This document shows, piece after piece, positions 1 to 9,109 of a stretch of DNA of 30,370 nucleotides. The stretch lies in assembly GCF_963678635.1 (NCBI RefSeq), contig NW_026971430.1, forward strand, positions 1 through 30,370, given 5' to 3'. Below the pieces are notes generated by a model. That model saw only the letters and a program-made list of their open reading frames with translations, had not been told where the DNA came from and did not search any database. Source of the stretch: Symsagittifera roscoffensis. Lineage: Eukaryota > Xenacoelomorpha > Acoela > Convolutidae. Made by a program: the position numbers and the translations under genes. Positions within the stretch are counted from its first letter, which is position 1; every line of letters begins with the position of its first letter.

Positions 1-476
1 CCGATTTATTCACTTTGATTGAAAAACCTTTGGAAAAAACATGATTTAAATCTTAATTTTCTAGATAAAAATGCGCTCCTAGTGGTCGTTCTTCAAAGTA
101 GGGTCAAAGGATAAGCTTCTGCTTGAAGGCACTCAAATGACTCAATTCAGGCGTTTTTGCTCTCCATTCGCTTGATTTGCTTGTTAAACCAGCTGGTCTT
201 TGACCCACAGGTTTACCGCAGGTTTCTGAAAACCTAACCAGAAACCCTGAGTAAGTAGAGCTGATGGTTTTCTTTCTTCTTCCCTTAGCATGCATCTCGT
301 GCACAAAGAGGGCTTAGGAAACGAGAAAGTGGCACATCAGTATATACGAATGCTGCGAGTTCACTGAAGCCTGCTGCCAGTTCAGCGAGACGCCCAAACA
401 AATTGTTTTGTTGTCTGGATAAGCTGCTGGCCACTAGAGGGCTTCGCGCATAATTTTAGAGAGACTCTTTAATTAG
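1..476. other. No gene recognised
   Basis: AT-rich sequence without a recognisable coding region. The open frames on the minus strand here have no domain, no good start context and no splice signals that I could support. A slightly GC-richer patch around 310-460 directly precedes the tRNA-like head that follows and may belong to the same short interspersed element. Confidence 0.5.
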
Positions 477-550
477 TTAGCACTTAGCATAGTGGTGAGG
501 CGTTCACTTCGTCATCGTCAGATCGTGTAACCGATCCTCTGCCAAGGCCC
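477..550 (+). repeat. tRNA-Asp-like sequence (SINE head or tRNA pseudogene)
   Basis: The stretch starting at 485 (tagcatagtggtgagg) is very close to the D-arm / A-box of animal tRNA-Asp. A GTC triplet sits where the anticodon would be (about 511-513). The T-arm position (about 528-537, taaccgatcc) is only a weak B-box match, and the acceptor and anticodon stems do not pair well. This is therefore not a working tRNA gene. It is more likely a decayed tRNA or the tRNA-derived head of a SINE whose body I cannot delimit. The resemblance was judged by eye. Confidence 0.45.
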
Positions 551-2101
551 TTCAATTGACCTCCAGCTTCAGGGTACCACAGCCTGACCGATTTCGGCTG
601 CGATAGTGGTACCACGTGAAAATTCTAGACGCAAAAAAACGACCTTGAGTCGCTAAACAAGAGCGTCGTTCAACAAAAGAACTCATAGTTTGGAATGCGG
701 GGAAAGAAGAGGAACGGACTATGCTTAAACAGACTGCAAGGTTTTCCATCTCTGCGAATCGCATTAACACCAATTATTAATTATTAGTAATAAATGTAAA
801 GATTATATTAGATCTGCATATCTATACTCAGAGTAATCAATATAATTTTAAGCGAACAACTGAACTTTTGCTTCAAAGAAAACGACAATTGCGAAATGCA
901 CATCGTCATCATCAAATATATGTGTGATTGACTTCAAGGTAAAAATTAGCTTGTACGAAATCCGTCCTAGAGTAAATTTAGAAGAAAAAAATTCGTCCAG
1001 TGAGATTTCGGCACCCGGGTTGAGCTCATATTGAAAATTAGCGATAAAAAAGAAAAAAAAACTTTAAAACACTTTCATTTTGCCCAATCAATTATGATTT
1101 ATTTTGCTCCAATGTTTAGCAGAATTATTTGCCTCGTTGCTAGAGAAGTTGACCGATTGTTCCAACTTTTTTCTGAAAAAAAGTTTTTTAATGATGAAAC
1201 AATTTTTCTGGTTTTTTTTGTTTGAGATTTTTGCTACGTTTTGTCGAATTTTTTGAGGGTGGGACTTGAGTTCAAGCTTCCATGCCTAGTTAATACTGGA
1301 TGATTTGTCTTTTAGTTAATACGGCAGGCCTAGTTAATAGAGAACGATTGAAATGTCGATCGAAAAGCAAAATTTACTCAAAAATCAAAGCCAATGGCTT
1401 TATTTTGATAAGCACAATCGGGTGTTAAAAGAAACCCGCCAAATTTGTCTTTAAAAAAACAGTCGCCTGTTCTAACCCTTCACAAGGAATTCACCTTGTT
1501 TATAATCCAAAAAGCCACTTTTGGTAATATTTAACGCACCACTGCTTTTGGCTGCCATTAATGTTTGATATTAATTTTGATATCCATTTTCTACCTGTGA
1601 AAAGGACAAAGCAATTGCTTCTGTCTTCCAAATATGAACTTTTAGACTATTTGAAGTCATTTACATCACAGAAGGCCAGGAATTGTTATCATTATTATTC
1701 AAAATGAGGAGCTGTTTACGATGTGATTTTGCATAATCTTAATTTAGATTGTGCATCTGCCCGTAAAAATTGAGACTACACTTTACGGTATCAGGTAATC
1801 TGGAAGCGATAAGTTTCACTTTGATCGCTAGGACCATCATTAATCATCAAAGCGGAGTCTAAGTGATTCCCATCCTACCCTGAGAAATTAAAGTCTGCTA
1901 AAATTGGGAAGTAATCCTCAACTAATCGGAAACGCAAACGGGGAAAATCAAATCTCACCTCATTAATTTCTAGAATTTGTTCGCAATAAATCGAACAACA
2001 ATTGGTTTCGAATAAAGCAATTGGACAGCTGATACCTGTATTTGATATACTACAAAGGAAATGAGAAAATTGAAATTAAAAAATAATAGACGTAATAATA
2101 A
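551..2101. other. No gene recognised
   Basis: Long AT-rich stretch with poly-A and poly-T runs. An open frame on the minus strand at about 552-773 lacks any family resemblance and overlaps the edge of the tRNA-like repeat. I see no exon, RNA gene or complete transposon. Confidence 0.5.
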
Positions 2102-2134
2102 AAAGGGGCGCGTCTAGGGTTTTCACGAGTAGGC
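2102..2134 (+). repeat. Possible relic of a hAT MITE left end
   Basis: The sequence aggggcgcgtctagggtttt, continuing into cacgag, resembles the left end of the hAT MITE at 27006 (aggggcggatctaggatttt, then ctcgag). Only about 30 bp match and no right end or target duplication was found, so this is a tentative remnant. Confidence 0.3.
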
Positions 2135-2991
2135 AAAGGCGGTTTATCTATACTCTTCCGAAAACACCGCAGGAAGGCTCTGAGCCAAATCCCCCTATTA
2201 GTAATTAGTAATTGGTAACGCTTACCGACTCTTTAGAAAAAATTAGAGCCAAAATGGATGCCATAAAGTTGTAGCGAAGGGGAATTTTTGGATAGTCAAA
2301 GTTACTGAAAGAGAGCCGTACTAGCATAGTGCATTTGCGTTTAAATTAGCCGTGACTTTTTAATTCTTTTTAACATTGAAACTGCTTTTTTATGCTATAA
2401 CGATTGGAAACATTTAAAATGTTCTTATTTATTGAACAAGATAGTTGAACTTGAAAATAGATGTTTCCGTGAGACTAACCAAATCATTTCAGCCCAAAAG
2501 TGAAGATGTATCTTTGATTTCACACTGTCAGCATCTGAAACAGAAACAAAGAACGTCTAAACAGTTTTTAAGGAGCTGATTCTAGGGGTTGGGGGAGAAT
2601 GGTTTGTGGTTGGTTTTCGAAGAAGATGCATAAATGATTATAATGATAAATGATTTATCTGGCTATTTTAAATCAGCATTAGACTACCTTGCTCAAATTA
2701 AGCTGAATTCAATTTTCAAAATTTCGAAAAGTACTGCGTGAAACAATCCGGGTCTATTATGTTTTACGGCTCAAAAATGAACCAACTTATCATTCTTCCC
2801 CAAAATCCGTTTAGGGGAGGATGTTAACTTGGTTTTGAGTTCCAACTTTCGCCAATAAAAATGCATCATTTTACTCGCAGCGCTTAGCAATTTTATTTAA
2901 AAAACTCAGCGGCGGAGGATATTAATTAAGCTACTTGTGGATGGGATGTTATTTTGATCCGCAAACTCATCAAAATTTTTAATTGATCTTG
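2135..2991. other. No gene recognised
   Basis: Non-coding AT-rich sequence. A short G-rich patch near 2580-2600 (ctaggggttgggggag) recalls the inside of the hAT MITE at 11556, but is too short to call. Confidence 0.45.
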
Positions 2992-3521
2992 TTGTTCCGA
3001 CTTTCGATACGAAAGTAACAGAATATTTGTGCTCGGGGTGGTTTTTTTTCTTCAGACAAATTTCGACTTCTTAACTAGCCATTTTTGACGAATTTTTTTA
3101 TATCATTCGAAAGCTATTATTGTCTTGACCTCAAATTTGAAAAAATATTTCCCCTGTGATCATTTTTCGTAAAGCTATGGGGGTTTAAAGATTGGCATTT
3201 TGGCCAATTTGGGACGATTAACTCGCGATATATTTCGCGCTATTAACGCGTAAGCGGAGAGTTAATCCGTCTTAAATTGGTCCAAATTGGTTGAAAGAAG
3301 CTTATTTGCCATAATTGATTTGTTACAAGGAGCGAAATTTATCCTTTTGTACTTTAAATGGCGTGTGGGGGGATGATTTTCATTAAAAATTTCAAATTTT
3401 AGAAAAAAAAATTTTCCTTTTATTTTTATTACATTTAATTTTTTTGATGTTATTACTGCTCCGTAAAACCTTAAAAGGCAGTCGGAACCTTCAGGGCTTC
3501 GCGCTGATACGAGCAGTCTTG
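2992..3521 (+). mobile_element. 530-bp Helentron-like repeat (HINE), copy 1
   Basis: This is the best full unit of a dispersed family. It starts ttgttccgac and carries a 5' hairpin at 3000-3016 (actttcg-ata-cgaaagt). An AT-rich body with a CG-rich palindromic core follows. Near the 3' end is agtcggaac (3480-3488), the exact reverse complement of gttccgact at 2994-3002. A hairpin at 3492-3506 (cagggc-ttc-gcgctg, one stem base changed) comes next, and the unit ends gagcagtctt. The next unit begins immediately, head to tail. Inverted repeats at the 5' end but internal to the 3' end, plus a terminal 3' hairpin and tandem insertion, are the layout described for Helentron-derived non-autonomous elements. 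It encodes no protein. Confidence 0.7.
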
Positions 3522-4020
3522 TTGTTCCGACTTTTGATACGAAAGTGACGGAATATTTGTGCTCGGGCTGGGTTTTTTTTTCTTCTGACAAATTTCGACT
3601 TTTTAACTAGCCATTTTTGACGGAACTAGCCGTTTTTAACTAGCCATTTTTGACATTTTTTATATCATTCGAATGGTATTGTTGTCTTGAGCTTAAATTT
3701 GAAAAGATATTTTACCTGTGATCATTTTTTGTAAAGTTATGGGGGTTTAAAGATTTCCATTTTGGCCAATTTGGGACAATTAACGCGCGATATATTTCGC
3801 GCTATTAACGCGTAAGCGGAGAGTTAATCCGTCTTAAAAATCGTTCCAAATTGGTTGAAAAAAGCTTGTTTGCCATAATTGATTTGTTTCGAGGAGCGAA
3901 ATTTATCCTTTTGTATTTTGTATGGCTTGTGGGGGGATGATTTTCATTAAAAATTTCAAATTTTAGAAATTTTTTTTCATTTTGTTTTATTTCATTTAAT
4001 TTTTAAACGTTATTACTACA
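3522..4020 (+). mobile_element. Helentron-like repeat, copy 2 (3' end lost)
   Basis: The second unit starts ttgttccgac directly after copy 1 and follows it closely base for base. It has a small local duplication of the 'tttttaactagccattttt' motif near 3600-3650. The CG-rich core palindrome is at 3785-3802 (gcgcga....tcgcgc). The copy stops near cgttattact without the 3' hairpin and runs into a rearranged piece. Confidence 0.75.
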
Positions 4021-4161
4021 TTTTCTTAAAACAAATTAGTAGCGTTTTATAAACGCGTAAAAGGAGATTAAACGCGTAATAAAAGTCATTCCAAATTGAA
4101 TATCGAGGCATGCTACTTGGTCGTTTCAAACCTTTGCTGTATGAGAAAAGGTTTAACTTTT
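4021..4161 (+). repeat. Rearranged fragment of the Helentron-like repeat
   Basis: The segment around 4050-4100 (aaacgcgtaa, aacgcgtaat, cattccaaattgaa) matches the core of the 530-bp family, where cgctattaacgcgtaagcgg is followed by gttccaaattgg. Neither end is present. It appears to be a third, internally deleted unit between copies 2 and 4, followed by about 50 bp that I cannot assign. Confidence 0.5.
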
Positions 4162-4380
4162 TTGTTCCGACTTCCGACTTGAATTGTTACAAGGAGCAAA
4201 ATCTATGCTTTTGTATTTTATATGGCTTGTGGGGGGATGATTTTCATTAAAAATTTCAAATTTTAGAATTTTTTTTTCATTTTGTTTTATTTCATTTAAT
4301 TTTTAAACGTTATTACTGCTCCATAAACCTCAAAAGGCAGTCGGAACATTCAGGGCTTCGCCCTGATACGAGCAGTCTTG
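4162..4380 (+). mobile_element. Helentron-like repeat, copy 4 with internal deletion
   Basis: This copy has both ends but lacks about 300 bp of the middle. It starts ttgttccgac, then jumps to the 'tgttacaaggagc' region. The inverted pair tgttccgact (4163-4172) and agtcggaaca (4339-4348) matches over 10 bp. The 3' hairpin is perfect here: cagggc-ttc-gccctg at 4351-4365. It ends gagcagtcttg at 4370-4380. It closes the array and shows the intact 3' terminus of the family. Confidence 0.75.
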
Positions 4381-6989
4381 TTTCTCTTAAAAATCAGATT
4401 TTCGTTCGCTGGAAATAACTTTAATTAATCAGATTCAAACATTATGATCATTTTTTCAAAATATGAAGAAAATATATTTTGGACCGTACATAAAGAAGGC
4501 CCAACTATCCTACCTAATGAAAAGTATTACCACAATTCACTGAATTTTTGCTGCCTAATGCAGTGTAAATGGCTTCAAAAACAGAGGTATCACTGATATG
4601 CCAAATTATTCATTAAAAACTTGTAAAACACCCTGTATTTAATTATGTTGAAATGTTACGTTTATTTCGCCACCAAATCATGTAATTTTGAAAAAGTAAG
4701 CTGAACGTTGGTTTTTGTGTTAAAGCAATTGCACCATGCCAAAAGACCTGCCTGCTTATCGCTATGCCACCCATTATAACAATTAGCATCATTTTTGTTC
4801 AATTTAGGCAAAAACAAGAAAAAAGTAATAACAACGTTAATTGCTTGCCTCAATTAGCAACAGTATAATTTGGTCATTTAATCGCCAAAATAAGTTTACT
4901 TTTGCTGGTTATTAGTTTCAATGTCTAAAGGAGATTAATATGTTTGTGATTTACCACGGAGTCAATAGATTTTAATTTTTAGCCGGGAGTGTCCACCAAA
5001 AAAATTGCTGTTGTTCAAAAATCAAACATCCAGAAAAAATTTTGATGAAAATTTCCTGCAAGCTTTTATCTTTCAAAAATTCGTACGTAAAATTATATAG
5101 TTCGCCAATCTTTACTGAAAAATTAATTGTAAATTAGTTTTGATACTAAAAAATTTATAACTTAAATAAAACAATTCAAATTTCAAACCTGCCTAAAAAT
5201 GCAATAAAAAAAGCTATAAAAATGTGTTGAAAAAATCAAATTTTGGAAGCAAAAAGAAATTAAAATCATGAAAAAACTGCACAATTGGTATTTAAAAAAA
5301 TTAAAATCATTCATAATTTGCAGCAAAAATTTATTCTGAGTTCAGTTTTTCGTCGTTGCTTTTTAAATTCGAGTCTTGAAACTGACAATGTGTCCAACAA
5401 TCTCAAAAAATTATCATATTTTGGACTTTTGAGTTCTTTTTGTGAATTGTTGGCAGTTTTGCGTGAACAAAGTTTTGTTTTGAAGTGAACCGGAAGAAAA
5501 ATGACACTTTGCTGAGTTAAATGTTTGTTCAGAAAAATTTAAGACGCCGCGCTTGGGAAACTTAAACAGGGGCCATCGGTTAAATGGCACTTCAGCTTTC
5601 GTCCTTTTGAATATAATTACTTGTCAGCGATTTGGGATGAGTAACAACTGTGTTCAAAAAAATTTTCAGCATCGTTGAACGATATTTTGATTTTCGGCAC
5701 TTTTATAGTTCAGCACTGTTGTAATCACCTGCCGCAGTGGCGTCGCTCACGATAGAGGGATCGAATGTGGTTTTTTTAATGCATTTAGTCAATTAGAATT
5801 GAGTTTCCACAAAATTCAAAAAAATTTAAAAAATCTCAGAGAAAAAGAAAAAATCCAGGCCATAAAAAGTAATATTGAGCAATAAAACAAGCAGATACAT
5901 GAAATTTTCAATATTGCAAAATCAATGTCGGGAATTGGAAAAAACTTAAATCTGATTTTAAAAAGATGAAAAAAAAAATATATTTTTTGGATATCTGCAC
6001 GAATTACACAGCAAAACGTTGCTGTGCTGCTATAATTAATTTTCTGGTAAAAAAATTTCGGTTATGAGCAAAAATGATATAGCCAATAAAAAGTTCTAAC
6101 GATTCTGATTGATTAAAAGTTCTCCGTCAATCGGTCCCTCCATCATGAGGTAACCACCCCCCTCCTTGCCCTTTTTTTTCGAAGTACTTAAAAACACAAT
6201 TTTTGCCATATTAATCTGATATCGCTGTTTACCACAGCCGTTTTTATTCGATAGAACTAAAATTGCATGAAAAAACGAACCCTACGCCATCTAGATTGAG
6301 CAGTCATTTAAAGTTTTTTTGACAATTTGTTTCAAACTAAGATCGCCCCATTGTAGGTTTCAAGGTATTACACTACTTGGGACTTGAGCAGCTACTCTTG
6401 CTTCTCTAGATAGGTGTATCTAATCATGTACAATTGCTTGTAATTTACTTGATTAATTGACCAATTTTTTCTTAGCATCTGCAAAAGATACCATCCATAC
6501 CAACCCATAGAAAATGGAAAATGAACACAAAAAAGAACAATCCATGGAAAATGAACGAAAAAACTTGCGAAAAAACGGATCTGTCCAGAAGTTCAATTCT
6601 ATAACGCCTCAAGAGGATATCAATTCAATAAAAAGAAGAACAAGATGCAAAAAAAAACTTCAAATTAACATGCTAATTCTGGCAAAATTGAGCTACAATT
6701 CTGTTTTGTTTTTTTTTGTCAAATTTTTTGAAATAAAAATTCGTTTTTCATGAACTTTGCGTTAAAAAAAGGTCTCCTTAAAGACTTCCAGAGAAAGTTT
6801 TATCCGCATCGTCGTTGCACATTTTGGGAAGCTATTAAAACGATTTATCCACAATGGAAAGAGCAACATACGAGCTGTTCAGCTCTTTCCGGAGAACCGC
6901 TGTTCTGCCGCTGGCTAAAATTTACAGGCAATTTTTTGGCTATTTTTCGTGGCTGGTTATTGTTGCCTCATCCTACAGCAACGAGCAGG
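4381..6989. other. No gene recognised; a short repeat at 6514
   Basis: AT-rich DNA with many A and T runs. At 6514-6560 the segment atggaaaatgaac recurs 30 bp later, so a short open frame there would read MENE twice. It is low-complexity, has no recognisable domain and cannot be supported as a gene. The segment aaagagc...gctcttt (about 6859-6892) could pair. I found no convincing second exon of the receptor gene by reading the minus strand. Confidence 0.45.
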
Positions 6990-7065
6990 GTTCACAACGG
7001 GCCTCGAACATTCGAACTTCCTATTGAGAGACGGAGACGTAACCATTTAACCACCGCTCCTCATG
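6990..7065 (-). repeat. tRNA-like sequence (SINE head, possibly Glu-like)
   Basis: Read on the minus strand, the stretch has a D-arm-like ggtggttaaatggttacg, a central gtctctcaat resembling the anticodon loop of tRNA-Glu(CTC), and a good B-box match gttcgaggccc at its end. The stems are not well paired, so it is a tRNA-derived relic, probably a SINE head, not a working tRNA. The flanking sequence at 6850-6990 is less AT-rich than its surroundings and could be part of the same element. Confidence 0.4.
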
Positions 7066-7675
7066 TTATTCTAAAAGCTACCAATCTTTTGAGTTTACGT
7101 TGGTAAGCCAGCAATCCACAAAAGCTGGCAAAACTTGAAACTAACCAGTCAAAAAAAAAATTTGAATTACTACAAGCTACTTTTAACATGACCAGTTGTG
7201 GTATCATATATGCGTTCATTTTTGCCAATTAAGTTTTTGTTGCCGGACAATTTTCAAAATCATGTTTAATTTCCGAAAATCTAGTCGTCCATTGGTCTCT
7301 TTGTTAAGGCCTTATGCGTCTATGGCATTACTATTGTTAGGTCACCGTATTTCAATTTTTTACGCTTTAGTGCTCACCGCCAACATGCTGGTTCCTTCCT
7401 TCAGGTAACTTCCTGCTGGATTCTTGATACCGATATTAATTTCTAAGTCTCAGTAGTTTTTTAGAGTTCATTTGGTTTCGCGTTAACTGCTGAACGCTTG
7501 AGAATAAACGGATGATTTGACGCGGGGTTATATGGTTAGGACGATTTCAATTGTCTGAAGCATTTTTCACTTAATAAAACAAAAAAGTTTTTTTCGGAAA
7601 AGTTTTCAAAAACGAATTTCATTTAAGATTTTTTAATAGTCACAACAGATATTTTGTTTATTTTTTGTTTAATAT
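7066..7675. other. No gene recognised
   Basis: Non-coding AT-rich sequence between a tRNA-like relic and an old Helentron-like dimer. Short open frames on the plus strand have no domain resemblance. Confidence 0.45.
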
Positions 7676-8135
7676 TTAATTCGACTTTCGAAGAAATTTA
7701 CGGAATGTTTAAGCTTGGGGTGGTTTTTCATTTAGTCCTTTTTGGACTTTTAAACAATTTTTTTTTGATGGAGAGGAAATATCTCTGTTTATTCAGTTTA
7801 ATTTTTGTAATTTGATGTGGTTTGAAAAATGCTATCTTGGTCAGTTTGGGATAACTAACTCGATTAACTCGTGATATACTGCGTTCACGAACAACAAGCG
7901 AGCGGCAAAAAGAATTGTTTCAAATTGAGTAGAAGAAATTAATTTGTCATATTTCTAGGATGCGGGACGCTAAATACATCCCTTTGAACTTTACATTAGG
8001 ATAAGGGCAATAAAATGAAAAAAAAAATGAATAAAAAGAAAAATTTATCGACTGTTTTTATAAATTTTTCATCTAATAGTTTGTTTTGACCACTTATAAC
8101 AATCAATGTTCAGCCTTGATTTACGAGCAGTCTTT
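7676..8135 (+). mobile_element. Old Helentron-like repeat, dimer unit A
   Basis: A strongly diverged copy of the family at 2992. It begins ttcgactttcgaagaaattt, followed by cggaatgttt and ggggtggtttt. The middle holds gggataactaactcg and gtgatat, matching the core. It ends ttacgagcagtctt at about 8121-8134. The 3' hairpin is eroded (ttcagccttgat). The next unit starts immediately. Confidence 0.6.
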
Positions 8136-8612
8136 TTGTTCAGATGTTCGAAGAAAGGATGGAATGTTTGAGTTCGGTTTGATTTTTCTAGACTAATTTT
8201 GACTTTCTGACTAGCCATTTTTTGAGCAGAGTTTTTATTTCATCTGAAACGTAATGATGCCTTGAGCTCAATTTAATATTTAAAAAATCTTCTATAGTTT
8301 TTGTCGAGTTATTGGGATTTGAAAATTGCAAACTTTTCAAGCTTGGGTCAGTTAATGCGTGATAGATTTTATGCTTTTAACGCGTAAGCGGCTATTTAAT
8401 ATGGCTCAAAAATTGTTCCAAATTGAAGTGAGGCAAGCTATTTGGGTTTTTGATCTATTGCTAGACTCTAATTATATCGCTTTAAACTTTGCATTGGAGG
8501 GTGGGAACATTGATAAAAATTCAAAAAACATTATATTTTTCGAACTTTCTCTCTGTAAACTTAAAGAAGCAGTCCGAAGTTTCAGGGCTTTGCCGTGATA
8601 CCAGCAGTCTTG
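8136..8612 (+). mobile_element. Old Helentron-like repeat, dimer unit B
   Basis: It follows unit A head to tail, starting ttgttcagatgttcgaagaa. The core reads gttaatgcgtgatagatttt, then cttttaacgcgtaagcgg, close to the younger copies. The 3' end has gcagtccgaag, the hairpin remnant cagggctttgccgtg (8583-8597), and agcagtcttg ending at 8612. Mismatches along its length show that this dimer is much older than the array at 2992. Confidence 0.65.
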
Positions 8613-8895
8613 CTTAACTCTATTTTGGATTTGTTCGCATGAAAAGCTTACTTTAATTCAGATTGATTTTGACCCAGTTGATACGCAGCGTACGCGTTTT
8701 GCCAATAGCCGAAACATTGCGCTTTACAATTATCCTAAAATCAAGACATAAGAAAAACGCCAATTCTGGTCTCATGAAAAACAACAAGCGCTGTTATGTA
8801 TCTTTAGGCTCCTTCTGAGCAACAAATGTGTTTGCTGGTTTAGTAAACGGTTTCAAAATCACTTTTAGTATTTCTAAGAAAACACTGTAACCAAC
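8613..8895 (-). other. Start of the first intron of the receptor gene
   Basis: On the minus strand the exon at 8896-9109 is followed by gttggttacag, a plausible splice donor (GT at 8894-8895). The intron would run towards lower coordinates. Reading the minus strand down to base 1, I could not identify a following exon with the expected Trp-rich ligand-binding motif, so the intron length is unknown. Confidence 0.5.
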
Positions 8896-9109
8896 CTAAA
8901 ATCTGGTACAGCGACAGCCTGAACTCCACTTCGGTACTGTGAGACGCGTCATTCACCGGACGAAGATGTTTGGAAGAGTTCGCGAGAATCTCAGACATCA
9001 GTTCGGCTCCTCGATAAGTTCCGACTGGCCTATGTTTCTCGGCTAACACTGCCAGACATGAAGCAAAGTAAAGAAGTAGGGCAGCAAATGCCAGCCAGTA
9101 GTTGGCCAT
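8896..9109 (-). CDS. First coding exon of a Cys-loop ligand-gated ion channel (nicotinic receptor-like)
   Basis: This exon encodes 71 residues plus one base of the next codon. Residues 1-23 are a clear signal peptide (hydrophobic run LAFAALLLYFASCLAVLA, cleavage after VLA). The rest matches the N-terminal ligand-binding domain of nicotinic-type receptors: ELMSEILANSSKHLRPV, then VEFRLSLYQIL, equivalent to the family's 'L...Y....RPV...V.V.F.L.L.QI'. NSS at residues 44-46 is a possible N-glycosylation site. The ATG has G at -3 and +4. After TTTTAG comes GTTGGT, a splice donor in phase 1; the leftover G would begin the Asp or Glu codon expected in the family's 'QIIDVDE' segment. Such proteins are pentameric plasma-membrane channels gated by acetylcholine or other transmitters. 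Only this exon is visible; subtype and ligand cannot be told. The three signals together make the call fairly secure. Confidence 0.75.

Noticed and set aside
2514-2540. Candidate second exon of the receptor on the minus strand (tttcag acceptor followed by a Asp-Ala-Asp reading)
   Set aside because: The phase fits, but the following residues lack the conserved Asn-x-Trp-Leu segment of Cys-loop receptors.
6514-7106. Two adjoining plus-strand open frames, one with a repeated MENE motif
   Set aside because: Low-complexity, AT-driven composition. The second crosses the tRNA-like relic on the other strand. No domain or splice evidence.
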